From Ischnura elegans (taxonomy: Eukaryota; Arthropoda; Insecta; Odonata; Coenagrionidae): a stretch of 64,000 nucleotides of DNA. Made by a program: the position numbers and the translations under genes. The DNA lies in NCBI RefSeq assembly GCF_921293095.1, contig NC_060258.1, positions 4,898,001 to 4,962,000 on the forward strand. Reading direction: 5' to 3'. Each line of letters starts with the position of its first letter. Within the stretch, counting starts at the first letter, position 1. Below, one piece after another: positions 24,026 to 36,620 of this stretch. The notes under the pieces are model-generated. The model did not search any database and was not told the origin of the DNA. It saw nothing but the letters and a program-made list of their open reading frames with translations.

Positions 24026-25074
24026 AAGCCCGTATGACACTTCCCAATTTATTGGCCAATTGGATTGTGGACCCACTGACACACACCAATTCCTATCCCA
24101 ATATCCATTTCACAATATGGGACACTATTTATTGCCCAATCTGGAATTTAGAACAGGTTCTATTTTCTCGCGGCCAATCTCCAATCAGAAATCAGTCTTC
24201 TCGACTACTAGTGCCCAAAACTAGAAGCTCTTGGCAAAGCATTCGGTTTGGCTATTAAGGCCGCTTTACACGTGAAGGATCATTCGAATGACCATCATTA
24301 ACCGTGTATAACGGAAAATTCCTGCATTCGAATGAAATTTCAGGCCTGTTCTAATTTGCTTGAATGATATGAGCGCACGGCGTCCATCTTGCCATTGGCA
24401 TCCACCTCGGAATTTTAATATAATAGATAAAAACTTTGGAAGCATAGCAACCCATGAAATAGCTCAAATAATTAATATGTACTTTGAGAGAACATAAATT
24501 CACGAACATCAACTATGTAAAGTCGGTAATTCGGAAATTACATTTCGGATATTTAATGAATAAAAACGTCGTGTTTCTCCTCGATTGCGTCGACATTTGG
24601 TTTAATTTACATTTATTAAACTATATTTCATGATTTGAGAGCAAAAATGTCGGGTGAAAGTCCCAATTAATGACACAATCTCTGTTTATTCGATGAACTC
24701 ATTGCAGCCAAAACGAGCCGCTACGTTATCTTGGCTCACGTATGGGATCACAATATTGCCTATCTGTAATCATTCAAGGAACTCACCCGAATGAAATTTC
24801 GAGAAAATCTTTGCAACCCCTCGAAATAGTTATTAATTTTACAATTATTATGCCACCTCCCATTCTGTACCTCATTTGCAATCAATCTGCGTTTTCAGAT
24901 GCTCTTTTGTCATTTTGGGTTATGTGGCGTTCTCTAGCGGGATATTAGAACACTTGAACGGCCAATATTGGTGTAAATATTGTTACGTGTCGTACGATGC
25001 GTAAGGCCCAATATTTAAACCAATATTTCGCGCCGATATATTGGGCAATACATTGGGAAGTGTCACACGGGCTT
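24026..25074. mobile_element. Terminal-inverted-repeat element (non-autonomous DNA transposon candidate)
   Basis: Bases 24026-24058 (AAGCCCGTATGACACTTCCC...) are repeated in inverted orientation at 25042-25074 with about 30 of 33 matches. The 1.05-kb body has no transposase frame. AT-rich, partly palindromic blocks with ATATTGGGC-type words lie just inside both ends. No convincing target duplication was seen, so the superfamily is unassigned. A separate TIR-like start, GGCCGCTTTACACG, lies at about 24261 without a visible partner. Confidence 0.6.
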
Positions 25075-25273
25075 AAGGGTAGTGACACGCTCGTAACACT
25101 GCAAGAATATCGGATGAATGATATGGGAATTCCATTCGAAAGATGTTCGGTATGAATTTTCGGTTTTAAACATGTATTTCGATTAATCGCGGTATGTTTT
25201 TTTGGAGAGAGAGTTAAATATGCAAATGGATAGTGATGAGAGTAAAGTAAATATTTAACTTCCACACATTTCT

Positions 25274-25868
25274 AATTACTTAAGTACCGACCCGGTTTCG
25301 ACACGTAATCTCATTATCACGGTAGAAAATTGGCATTCCTCGTTCTACGCATACACCGTCCAGCAAGGGAAGGGTGGGGTGGAATGGATGAAAAGGGAGT
25401 GGGGGAGACACTTTGACTAAAAAGGTGGGTAATAGCGAATGTGTTTGAAGGAAAGGGTAGGAATAATCGCATTTACGTAATCCCTCGTCCCCCCTCCTTA
25501 CCTATTACCCAAGTTTTTATTGAAACTGTCTCTCCCACTCCCTTTTCATCCTTTCCACCACACCCTTCTCTTACTTGAAGGTATATATGGAACATGTAAG
25601 CAGGGGCGGATCCAGGATTTCTTTCTGGGAGGGGCACAAGCAAGGCTGTATCCAGGATTTTGTTCAGGGGGGGGCACAAGGATACCTTGTTATACAAAAC
25701 GAACGAAATTATAATGGGACCGTATTAAAAATCTATCATATTTTTAAGGGTCTGGGGGGGCACGTGCCCCCGTGCCCCCCCCCCCTGGATCCGCCTATGC
25801 ATGTAAGGCCAAATTCGTACCTTGATAATGACAGTGCGGGTGGAGAACGAGTCGATACTTAAGTAAAT
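25274..25868. mobile_element. Palindromic MITE with long inverted arms
   Basis: The outer ends ATTACTTAAGTACCGA (from 25275) and the inverted TCGATACTTAAGTAAAT (to 25868) pair, and pairing continues inward through CATTATCA and GAAGGGTG words. The inner arms at about 25371-25440 and 25500-25572 are also inverted copies (TGGAATGGATGAAAAGGGAG on one side). The right arm is interrupted at 25601-25799 by a younger hAT-type MITE. Taking that out restores the palindrome. There is no coding capacity. Confidence 0.82.
25601..25799. mobile_element. hAT-type MITE (199 bp) with 8-bp target duplication
   Basis: The left end CAGGGGCGGATCCAGG pairs with the right end (reverse complement CATAGGCGGATCCAGG). 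The 8-bp direct repeat CATGTAAG flanks it at 25593-25600 and 25800-25807. Eight-base duplications and CAGGG-type ends are typical of the hAT superfamily. Inside the left end, GATCCAGGATTT...GGGGCACAAG is duplicated (about 25607-25640 and 25647-25681). It is inserted in the right arm of an older palindromic MITE. Confidence 0.9.
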
Positions 25869-27289
25869 GACATTGTGTGTCAGTTTATGAGTTAAGGTTA
25901 TTCTCATGGATATTAAACATTTCTAGAAAACACGCCGGACACTGATAAATTGATATAGCTCGTAAATGCTATTTTGTTCACATGAAGTAAGCTCTCATGC
26001 GTAGATTCAAATGTGAAGTGAGGTAAGCGGTAACTTTTACCTTCTTCATAAATAACATATCCACACAGACAAACTTAATGAGTAGGTGAACGAGACCTCA
26101 GGCAACTATGACGGAATAGCCCGTGGTATTAGATGAGATGACATTCGAGCACGGGGGATAAGGTGACATTGAAAATAATAATCGTTATGAGAATTCACAA
26201 GTTCACCTGACATTGAATGTGGTGATTCGTACCCCCGAAAAACTCCCCCCCTCATACGGAAGATGCTGCTATATGTCCCCGGAGCAGTCAACCGCATATA
26301 TCGCCTCACAAGTAAGCTCACTTTTGTCAGGCAAACATAACCACTGGCCCCACCACTCGTGCTCAAAACATCCCTCTCCACGCTGCAGAGCTCAACAGCC
26401 GACCGCTCCACCCCGACCACCGACGGAAGTGGCCTTCCTTCGGTTACCCTCGTAACTTAGGCAGTCGGGACAGAAGAGGAGTAGAATTTCAAATAAAATT
26501 CGAGCGTAAATGTGAAGGGATGTTATGCCAAGTAGCAATATCATTCGCCAATGGTTAATTTCGATGAATACCCCTTTCAAGGAAAGTAATTGTGATTCAG
26601 TATTTCTTACAATGAAAGTAATTGGGATGCGTTAATTGAATATAATTATAAATTAACCACCGTGCAGGTTAGTTGAATGAATATGAATGTACTCTCGCGA
26701 AAAGGAAAGGAATGTACGGAATCCGGATTGTATCTCTTTCTGCAGTAACTCTTTAACTAAAGGGACCTGACAATGTTAATTCAAATTCGCTGTAATACGT
26801 AATGGATATCCGAAATGATATCAATTACGACGATTGGTTACGTTAAAATATCCATATCCACATGGATGCACTGCCTATTCATTTATACGCCATTGGTAAA
26901 TGAATGTGAATAACAAGTGTGCCACACGTGTGCAACAAGGGCGCCACCCCGCACCGCGGCGCCGCTGAAGTACGGCCCGCACCACTTACTGGAGACTTCC
27001 CCTCCACCCCCTCCCCTCCCTCGGCAATGACTTTGCTCTTTGGTATGCAGCGCTGTCTTGTAACACGTGTAATCTAGTAACGGAATAAAATTTTCATGGT
27101 ATATCATAACAGTCGTATCACAGAAACATTGTCAATTAGGTCAAATTAATTTGCAGCTATTGTTTTGCAGTATTTTTACTCTAAATCAGTAAATATATAT
27201 CTGCCATTTCTTAGAGCTGCGTCTTTCCGCCCACTAAATTTAGTTACTGACGAAGGCTTCCCGTTGCCTTTCATACCCACATACCTAAT
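25869..27289. other. Intergenic sequence without a supported gene
   Basis: Short open frames only. The stretch 26213-26450 (GGTGATTCGTACCCCCGAAAA, CATACGGAAGATGC) is a diverged homologue of 30430-30690, so a low-copy repeat is present. A GC-rich patch with GGCGCC and CCGCGGCGCCGC lies at about 26940-27020. Confidence 0.5.
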
Positions 27290-27570
27290 TCAAGTGAACG
27301 AAGGAGGACCGAAGGCAAGGGGATTTTTTCGCCCTTGGGGTACAAACGCCCGAGGGCCCGACAATTAGCCGGGTCTCCGAAAGACCACGCGAGAATCGTG
27401 TGTCAGCGATCCATAATTCTTCATTCAGACGTTTTGCAAAATAAAATTTTGTTCGTTTCTCGAAAAATATGAATCAAGTTTTGAATTGTTCGTCTTCAGA
27501 ACAGCGGTTAGAATTTTTAACTGAAATTCTGCGATCAATTTTAACGTATTTAAGGATTTTCGCCCCGACG
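27290..27570 (+). repeat. Repeat family B, copy 1
   Basis: A ~0.4-kb repeat family recognised by ordered words: GGGCCCGAC, CCACGCGAG, ATTGTTTATGCAG-like, TTGTTCGTTTCTCGAAAAAT, CGTCTTCAGAGCAGCG, TCTGCGATCAATTTTAACG and TTTCGCCCCGACGTCA. This copy carries most of them. Other copies lie at 28590-29180, 31617-32130, 32990-33900, 33903-34290, 35150-35952 and 42450-42720. There is no coding capacity and its class is unknown. Confidence 0.75.
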
Positions 27571-28589
27571 TCAGTATGAAGAGAAGAGGAACGACAGACC
27601 CTTCGATAAGTTACGAAGCTATGAATTCCATCAAACCGAATGTATCCATAACAATACAGAGTTTGACAATAAAAACCAAACCAGCAATCACCTTCGTAAA
27701 AGGAATCATACCTTCGATGAAAGTTACCGAACTCACTATCGTATTGAACTGTATCCGTTATTTTTACAAAACACTTTTCTGCCATGCAAATACCACTGTC
27801 ATCATAGTCTCAGTGTCGCTAGTCATCAGTATGGTTTGCACGTGAAGTAGGTCGTTGTACTTTTGATTGACTAGAGAAACCTAAGTTTGGTCGTCAACTC
27901 ATTAAAATCGAAAATAATCAAAGAGAAGAAAATTCTCGCGCAAGTAGCTGTAAATAGCATCGCTTAGTCAAACTACATAAACGAATGACTACGATATAAG
28001 TTAAAGACGGGAGAGCAGAGCCATTCTTTCAAAATGTGAACATGCAATAAAAGGAATGTCTCTCACTGTAGTTTGTAATGCGCGCCTCAGCTGTAGGAAG
28101 GGTGAAACGGTCATGATAAATAAGTCACAGAAATGCACTAAGAGCGAGGAACTTGCGTTGAACATGAAAACGGTGAATATATACGTCAATGTACCGTACA
28201 ACGCTTTCTTAGAAAGTGAAATGATGGCAGTTGGTGACAATGTTTTCCGTTTTCCTGCGCAATGAACTTAAGACTAAGTGATGGACAAATTCAACGATGA
28301 TAGTCCACGGCATGGACCGTCGGTTAGGCAAAACACCTTCCTTACGTGCGGTCAACCAATACAATTTGAATTTTTACTTTGTGCTAAAGTATTTGTTACT
28401 TAAGATATGGATGGGGAACTAATGAAACATTTATTCCATTTTAATTACACGTCCAAATTTCGAGGGTAGATTTACCGTTCTTTTCAACGGAGTTGTTATT
28501 TGCATATACAGCTAACGCGTGATGGTGTTTATTGGAAGAAAACATTTTCTAATGCAATGTTGATTACAACAGGTATGCGCTACATTCAC
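27571..28589. other. Unassigned intergenic sequence
   Basis: AT-rich; small overlapping frames on both strands (79-103 codons), none with motifs. No repeat shared with the rest of the window was noticed apart from the edge of family B. Confidence 0.45.
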
Positions 28590-29180
28590 TTCTGCAATCG
28601 TCTTCAGAGCAGCGGTTACAAGTTTTAACTAAAATTCTGCGATTTATTTTCAAGTTTTTAAGGATTTACGGCCCGACAACAACAAGAGCATTTTTGCTGC
28701 TTATATCAGTTGATATTGACGCTAGAAATTCTTTTAAATTTGAAAATTGTCATAACGAAACGAAGAATTCAATTTCAAGAACAAAATTTACGGTCAGACA
28801 ACAATTACCCACATACCTTTTTCAAGCGAAGGAAGGAGGAACGAATGACGGAGGGCCCTGCTATTAGACGGGTGTCCGAACGCCCACGCGAGCAGCGCGG
28901 GTCAGTGGTCAATAATTGTTAATCCAGCCGTTTTGAAAAATAAATATTTGTTCATTTCTCGAAATATATTAATCAAGAATTGAATTGTTCGTCTTCACAG
29001 CAGGGGTTACAAGTTTAAACTGTAAATCTGCGATCAATTGTTACGTTTTTAAGGATTTTCGCCCCGACGTCGACAAGAACCTTTTCGATGCTAATATCTG
29101 CTGATATTGACGCTAGAACTCCGTTCAAAATTTGAAAATTCTCATGATTAATCGAAGAAATCAATTCAAGACTGAAACAA
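28590..29180 (+). repeat. Repeat family B, copies 2 and 3 in tandem
   Basis: Two diverged monomers follow one another at a spacing of about 390 bp: CGTCTTCAGAGCAGCGG near 28600 and CGTCTTCACAGCAGGGG near 28990. Each is followed by the GCGAT(C/T)(A/T)ATT and GATATTGACGCTAGAA words. This shows that family B can be tandem. Confidence 0.75.
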
Positions 29181-30764
29181 CGTTTATGACATTTAAGTAT
29201 TAAAGGTTATACTTTTAAGTAGGCGTTATAAAATTTCTTGGAAGTATATGTTTTCACAAAACGTAAACAATAACGTGGAGGGGGAGAAATGAACGCAAAT
29301 GAAACGATACTGTGAAACTGTGTAGCAGGATAAGGTGGGGAAAATTGCGCTATGATATTTGAGAAGAAAATGTACACTTAGAGCGCATGAAAGAGTATGT
29401 GCTCGCCAAAAAATATTGCAACACGATTTATAGTTTTTTAAATATCTTTATATTTCATTTCCAAAAAGAAAAGTTTATCGATTTTGAAATCTCTATGCCG
29501 AACACGCCGAAAAAAAATGTACGTGGTGACCTGTAATTAGTCATATACTCCTAATTTTTTCATATCATTAAAATAGGTTGAACACGTTATAAAGCAGGGG
29601 TAACTGTTTGCGCCATTTGCATCTATGTATTCCATGAGGACTTTCATCTGTATATGGAAAGCAAGGACTAACTATTGACAAGTTGTTAATAGTGTGCCGG
29701 TCACTGCGAGGATATAACGGGACAAAAATTCAGCTGAGTTTGATGAAAGAAGTTTTAAAAAGTAAATGACGCGGTTTAGGTTAATGATATTTTTTGACGT
29801 AAATGAATATACCAGTGTGACCGAGGGAACGAAATTGCGCGATGTGACAAGCGTACGAAAGTGCAGTCAAATTTTTGTCGTGTAAATCGGTGAGTTGCTA
29901 GAATGCAAGGATGGGAGATCACAAAATATCCCGTGCTATATTCCCAAATTGTGACTCTCACAATTTCAACGAATGTTTTTATTGATAACATACGCTATGA
30001 TGTGACCTATATAAACGGCCTCAGTGCAAGGTCAGGAATACTAAAAGAAGACAATGCACCAACTATCACCAATTAATCATTCTAGTCATCAGATATGAGA
30101 AAATACCTTTGCGATAGACCTTGTATGCCTCAAAGTTTGACGAAATAAAGAAAACGGTTATGAAAATTAACTACTGTCATTTTGAGTGTGATGGACATTG
30201 TTGTTGTTAGTATTTATAGTCAATGAATGATATTGGAAACGGGTCAATAATCAGTAATCGATTTCACAACGTTGAACTACATAAAGTTGAAAAGAATTTC
30301 CACAGTTAAGTACATATCTCGGAATCGCGGGCGACATCGGAGGAAGTATAATTTCTTCGCCAAACGTAACGTGGCATCCACCGCAATAACAAAATAGAGA
30401 GAAATCGTTGTACTAACCAGAAATCAGTGCGGTGATTTACAGCCCCAAGACACGTCCCTTCTCACACGGAAGAATCTGCGCGAAGTTCCTGGAAAAGGCA
30501 ACTGCAGGTATTTACCCCACAGATAAGTTCACTTCACTCAATGCAAATGAGAGGACACTGGCACAAAGGATGCGTTTCTCTCGAGTACTGATTTGGAAGT
30601 GACGCCCTGCTCTCACTTGCCACCCTCAACACCTTCCCCCCCCCCCTGCGTGTTGAAAAGCACCCATTCCACGCCCTACCTCGCTACAGCCAACCAATCC
30701 TAGCCAAGGCGACGTCAACGCGACATCGTTCGCTGTCTTTGAATGTAACATTATCGTAATGCAA
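29181..30764. other. AT-rich intergenic sequence
   Basis: No gene recognised. 30430-30690 is a diverged relative of 26213-26450. A C-run lies at about 30639. The end of the stretch (from about 30710, GACGTCAACGCGACATCGT) matches 42710-42780. Confidence 0.5.
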
Positions 30765-31616
30765 TTGTCTACGAATGTTTTAAAACGAGGAATGGATACA
30801 AAATGATGTTACGTATGGTGAAACCATATTTATATTTTCAACACTTATTCCAATTTATTCAAATTCAGCTAAAATAAAATGGAAGCGCCCAGTGTACTGT
30901 AATCATAATTCAAAATCGATCGTTCATTTAGGCGTCTGCGACTCCGACATGAAGGCGAAGAAAGAACCATCGCGTGATTAACATAATTTTCCCCGAAGTA
31001 TAGGATACAATATCGATAGTAGATGACGTTCATGGAAAAATTCAGCTTATTTGGATAGCCGCACGGCACGGCAGATTATAAGAGGTAAGCTGCTGCGCAA
31101 GGAATTGACATCAGGCGCCTAAGTTTAAACTTCATAGGTTTCATTTCACCAGTACGATGGTAGATAGTCGTGTCCAGTACACGCAGGAGGAATTATTGCA
31201 AAATTAACAAAATCCTTATTTTTCATCGCAGAAACACCGTTCGAGTTCCTACTTGATGGCATGATTTGCCGGAGTGCGATGAAAACAATCAATTTCTGAT
31301 GACGGGATAGGTTGATAGAGTTCCAAATTGTAGTAGGATCGGTCACTTTTTGGGAGGTACGCGCCCCGCTGGTAGGGCCGAGGAGAGGGACCTGCGTTGG
31401 TGAGTTCGTCGATGTTAGAGTCCGGGTACAATAACCCTCGGGAATCCTTCGGCGAAAGTGCTGACCGCATGGCACCTTCAATATTTCTAGTTGAGAGTAT
31501 TTTTAAGAATATCCGAAAATCAAAATTAAGAGAAGCAGTTTAAATATGTTTCCTTCCGTTCTAAATCCCAGGTAATGTACAGCGAAAGGAAACGAATTTA
31601 AGTAATACTTTAAATA
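30765..31616. repeat. Repeat family C, long copy 1
   Basis: 30810-31616 is a direct copy of 39585-40390 (offset about 8775, roughly 90% or more identical by eye). It includes GTGAAACCATATTTATATTT, TCATTTAGGCGTCTGC and GGATACAATAT words. Relative to 39170-39585 about 0.4 kb is missing just after AAATGATGTTACG. A 73-codon minus-strand frame (31249-31470) is kept open in both copies. Shorter pieces of C lie at 41270-41540, 42190-42440, 43893-44163 and 46180-46289. Confidence 0.85.
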
Positions 31617-31740
31617 GCGAAATAATTATATAGATAAAATAAACATCGAAAAGGTTAGAAAGTAATTCGTAACCCCTGTCTCCCAAAGACTGAAAGCGGT
31701 AAGCGTCCGCGTTCAAAAATTGTCAATCCAGGAGTTTTGA

Positions 31741-33791
31741 GAACGACCACACGAGCAGTGTGGGTTGGGTCGGCGGTCAGTTATTGTTTATTCATCCCTT
31801 TAGCGAAATAAAGTTGTGTTCGTTTCTCGAGAAATGTGAAACAAGAATGGTATCGTTCGTCTTCAGAGCAGCGATAACAATTTTTGAACGAAGTTCTGCG
31901 ATCAATTATAAGGTTTTTAGAAATTTCCGTCCTTATGTCAACGTGAGTAATTTCGACGGTTACTTGGGCTGATATTGACGTTATAACTTCGTTTAAAATT
32001 TAAGATTTCTCATGATGAATGGAGGAACGCAATTTCAAGATTAAAATTTAGGTTCAATGAACAATTATCCACTTTGCTGTTTCACGTAAACAGAGGAGGC
32101 CCGGAGGGAAGGAGACATTTCAACAAGATGCAATTCAATAAAAAAAATTGCAAATACAAAATACAGAGTTAGCAAATTCATTGTGTCATCATATACATAT
32201 CTGAGGAAACACGTAAATATGAATTAGATAATCCAATCAGCATAAATCTTTGCGTTAGTATTAACGTTTCTCGGACGTCTGTCAATGGGTGAAGTTGTAT
32301 TCCTTTCCACGCATTCGAATTATGACGAGGAAAAATTAATTCCAGCTTCAAGTCCCATTTTTTATAATTGACGAATTTCAACAGTTACTCTTTGATAATA
32401 TGTTCTACTGCTGAGTTACTGTGAATGACATTAATTACTCTACGCTGCTATGTCGTTGGTGATTAAATATTGTAATTGCATTAAGTAGGTTACATAGTAT
32501 TGGGGAATGTGTTTGTCGGCAATGTGGTTCATGTTTAGGGCATACCTCCCTATGCAGGTGTACCCGCCTCAGAGAAAGCATCTCCCACCACCCCTCCTCC
32601 CCATTCAAAAACTTGGAAAACCCAAGTCTACGCCGGGTTAGAGATTTCGCAATGGCGGGCGGCCGCCTCGGCCCAACGGACACCCCTGCGCCGCGCCGGC
32701 AAGGTCATTGAACACTCCATCGGCTCTTTGTTGACTTTGAGCCCTCGGAAAGGAAAAACCCCTTTCGCTTGCGACGAAAAATGGGTTACCGCCACGTGGA
32801 ATTTTAAATGTGTATGTGTAAACTGAAAATATGCGGAATTTCACCCTTCGAATTCTTGTCAGGGTTTTTTTAATAATTGGCATGAAGTGTCCCCAAATAA
32901 TTCGAAGATGAAATACAGACGATAAGAAGAAATACATGACATAGGAAGAGCATGCACAAAGATATGTATTTATAGGAAATCGTAGCGAAATAATTATATA
33001 GATAAAATAAACATCGAAAAGGTTAGAAAGTAAGTCGTAACCCCTGTCTCCCAACGACTCTCAAAGCGGAAAGCGACCGCGCTCATAAATTGTCAATCTA
33101 GGAGTTTTGCGAAATATTTTCACGTTCCCTTCTAGAAAAAGATAACTCAAGGATGGAATTGTTCGTGTTAAGAGTAGCGCTTACACTAAAAAAATTCTAA
33201 TGTAACTATCAACCTTTGTATGGTGTTCCGCCGGAGCGTCAATAAGGAAAATGTTCTTGCATACATAGGTTGAAATTGACGTTAGAACGTCGTTCAAAGT
33301 TTCGAAATTCTCATAATGAAACGAGGACTTCGATTGCAAGTCTGCAATTTACGTTTACTGGACAATTATCCACATAGATATTTGATATAAGGTAATCAGG
33401 CCATAACGCAGGAGCGTCACGGTGGTTTTACGGTGGAATCGCCCGAGGGCTGAGCAGGTACCTGTATCGCAGGTCTGTGAACGAACCCCAGAGGCTCGTG
33501 GGCCGGCCGTGACGAATTGTTTATGCAGTAGTTTTGCGAGATAAATTTTTGTTCGTTTCTCGAAAAATGTAAATCATGAATGCCATTGTTCATCTTCAAA
33601 GCAGCCATAACAATTTTTAAACGAAGTTCTGCGATCAATTTTAACGATTTTACCCATTTCCGCCCTGAAGTCAACATGAATAAATTTACTGCTTACTGTC
33701 GCTAATATTGTCGGTAGAACTTGGTTCAAAATTTGAGATTTGTCATGATGAATCGAGGAATTCAATTCCAAGAATGAAATTAAAGTTCAAT
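31741..33791 (+). repeat. 2.05-kb segment, first copy of a tandem duplication
   Basis: Duplicated at 33903-35952 (offset 2162) with only occasional differences (for example GTGGTTC versus GTGTTTC at about 32524/34686). It contains family B monomers at both ends and a copy of repeat family F at about 32600-32900 (AAAACTTGGAAAACCCAAG, GCAAGGTCATTGAACACTCC). No gene recognised. The 111 bp between the two copies (33792-33902) is the remaining part of a family B monomer. Confidence 0.93.
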
Positions 33792-33902
33792 CAACAATTA
33801 GCCACATAGCTATTTCACATAAAGAAAGAAGGCCCTTAAGGACGGGGATTACTCCCTCTTGGGAAGTAATCGCCCCGGGCCCTTCCAGTCAACGGGGACT
33901 GT

Positions 33903-35952
33903 GAACGACCACACGAGCAGTGTGGGTTGGGTCGGCGGTCAGTTATTGTTTATTCATCCCTTTAGCGAAATAAAGTTGTGTTCGTTTCTCGAGAAATGTG
34001 AAACAAGAATGGTATCGTTCGTCTTCAGAGCAGCGATAACAATTTTTGAACGAAGTTCTGCGATCAATTATAAGGTTTTTAGAAATTTCCGTCCTTATGT
34101 CAACGTGAGTAATTTCGACGGTTACTTGGGCTGATATTGACGTTATAACTTCGTTTAAAATTTAAGATTTCTCATGATGAATGGAGGAACGCAATTTCAA
34201 GATTAAAATTTAGGTTCAATGAACAATTATCCACTTTGCTGTTTCACGTAAACAGAGGAGGCCCGGAGGGAAGGAGACATTTCAACAAGATGCAATTCAA
34301 TAAAAAAAATTGCAAATACAAAATACAGAGTTAGCAAATTCATTGTGTCATCATATACATATCTGAGGAAACACGTAAATATGAATTAGATAATCCAATC
34401 AGCATAAATCTTTGCGTTAGTATTAACGTTTCTCGGACGTCTGTCAATGGGTGAAGTTGTATTCCTTTCCACGCATTCGAATTATGACGAGGAAAAATTA
34501 ATTCCAGCTTCAAGTCCCATTTTTTATAATTGACGAATTTCAACAGTTACTCTTTGATAATATGTTCTACTGCTGAGTTACTGTGAATGACATTAATTAC
34601 TCTACGCTGCTATGTCGTTGGTGATTAAATATTGTAATTGCATTAAGTAGGTTACATAGTATTGGGGAATGTGTTTGTCGGCAATGTGTTTCATGTTTAG
34701 GGCATACCTCCCTATGCAGGTGTACCCGCCTCAGAGAAAGCATCTCCCACCACCCCTCCTCCCCATTCAAAAACTTGGAAAACCCCAGTCTACGCCGGGT
34801 TAGAGATTTTGCAATGGCGGGCGGCCGCCTCGGCCCAACGGACACCCCTGCGCCGCGCCGGCAAGGTCATTGAACACTCCATCGGCTCTTTGTTGACTTT
34901 GAGCCCTCGGAAAGGAAAAACCCCTTTCGCTTGCGACGAAAAATGGGTTACCGCCACGTGGAATTTTAAGTGTGTATGTGTAAACTGAAAATATGCGGAA
35001 TTTCACCCTTCGAATTCTTGTCAGGGTTTTTTTAATAATTGGCATGAAGTGTCCCCAAATAATTCGAAGATGAAATACAGACGATAAGAAGAAATACATG
35101 ACATAGGAAGAGCATGCACAAAGATATGTATTTATAGGAAATCGTAGCTAAATAATTATATAGATAAAATAAACATCGAAAAGGTTAGAAAGTAAGTCGT
35201 AACCCCTGTCTCCCAACGACTCTCAAAGCGGAAAGCGACCGCGCTCATAAATTGTCAATCTAGGAGTTTTGCGAAATATTTTCACGTTCCCTTCTAGAAA
35301 AAGATAACTCAAGGATGGAATTGTTCGTGTTAAGAGTAGCGCTTACACTAAAAAAATTCTAATGTAACTATCAACCTTTGTATGGTGTTCCGCCGGAGCG
35401 TCAATAAGGAAAATGTTCTTGCATACATAGGTTGAAATTGACGTTAGAACGTCGTTCAAAGTTTCGAAATTCTCATAATGAAACGAGGACTTCGATTGCA
35501 AGTCTGCAATTTACGTTTACTGGACAATTATCCACATAGATATTTGATATAAGGTAATCAGGCCATAACGCAGGAGCGTCACGGTGGTTTTACGGTGGAA
35601 TCGCCCGAGGGCTGAGCAGGTACCTGTATCGCAGGTCTGTGAACGAACCCCAGAGGCTCGTGGGCCGGCCGTGACGAATTGTTTATGCAGTAGTTTTGCG
35701 AGATAAATTTTTGTTCGTTTCTCGAAAAATGTAAATCATGAATGCCATTGTTCATCTTCAAAGCAGCCATAACAATTTTTAAACGAAGTTCTGCGATCAA
35801 TTTTAACGATTTTACCCATTTCCGCCCTGAAGTCAACATGAATAAATTTACTGCTTACTGTCGCTAATATTGTCGGTAGAACTTCGTTCAAAATTTGATT
35901 TTCTCATAATGAATCGAGGAATTCAATTCCAAGAATGAAATTAAAGTTCAAT
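33903..35952 (+). repeat. 2.05-kb segment, second copy of the tandem duplication
   Basis: It starts at GAACGACCACACGAGCAG as the first copy does, and similarity ends after TTAAAGTTCAAT at 35952. The sharp edges and near identity indicate a recent event. The family F piece is at about 34760-35060. Confidence 0.93.
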
Positions 35953-36364
35953 GGATGGAGTACTTGTTTTAAGCGTTACATATTCACTACATGGTCGCTT
36001 GCAGTTATGAATTTCTTTTCTATTTACTGGGGAAACTGTTATCCGATTTTAAGCCCTTATAAAACCTCCCCTAATGTGGCCGATACCCTTTGAAACCATG
36101 TCTAGATGAGCCGCGTAGCATGTGTAGTACGCTGCTCAGCCGCCTTTGGTGCTCCAACGGAAGTGACTTCTGTTTCCTGAGAACATGAAGCAGGGGCAAG
36201 TTTTCCAACTAACAGCAATGCATCATGTCTTCATTAATTTCCTGGGAAATTCCTTAATAAAGTACGCCATAACTAGTAAATTCTGTGAAATGATAATGAA
36301 GTAAACGGTTAACTTGTGGCTGGATGCATGACTGCAAAGTACGGGTGCAACGACGCTGTAATAA
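35953..36364. other. Short unassigned stretch
   Basis: No gene or repeat recognised. It abuts the diverged macrosatellite relic that begins at about 36365. Confidence 0.5.
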
Positions 36365-36620
36365 AGGGCGGCTTCCGTGCCAGGATTGTCACTCCTCACC
36401 AGGAAATGCGTACTGACAGCTGTCCCCCATCGTTATTGGTCACTATCGTCCAAAGGAATTCCTCAACGATGATGCAAAGGGTTACGGAATTAGTACTACA
36501 TTATGCGAAAGCGACAGAAAAGGAGGGTATTTACAGAAAAGAAATATTTTTCCCAGGTGTTACGGAAAGGTTCGTGAAATTTGTGGTTAAAATGTCAAGA
36601 AAATTTAAGATTTTTATATG
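36365..36620 (+). repeat. Diverged relic of the macrosatellite unit
   Basis: The end of a GC array and the start of the tail/AT part are recognisable in order: GGGCGGCTTCCGTGCCAGG, TCACTCCTCACCAGGAAATGCGTACT, CCCCCATCGTT, a gap, AATTCCTCAACGATGA, TATGCGAAAGCGACAGAAAAGG, TTTACAGAAAAG, and GGTTCGTGAAATTT. Divergence is far greater than between array units. A 101-codon frame crossing it has no support as a gene. Confidence 0.72.
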
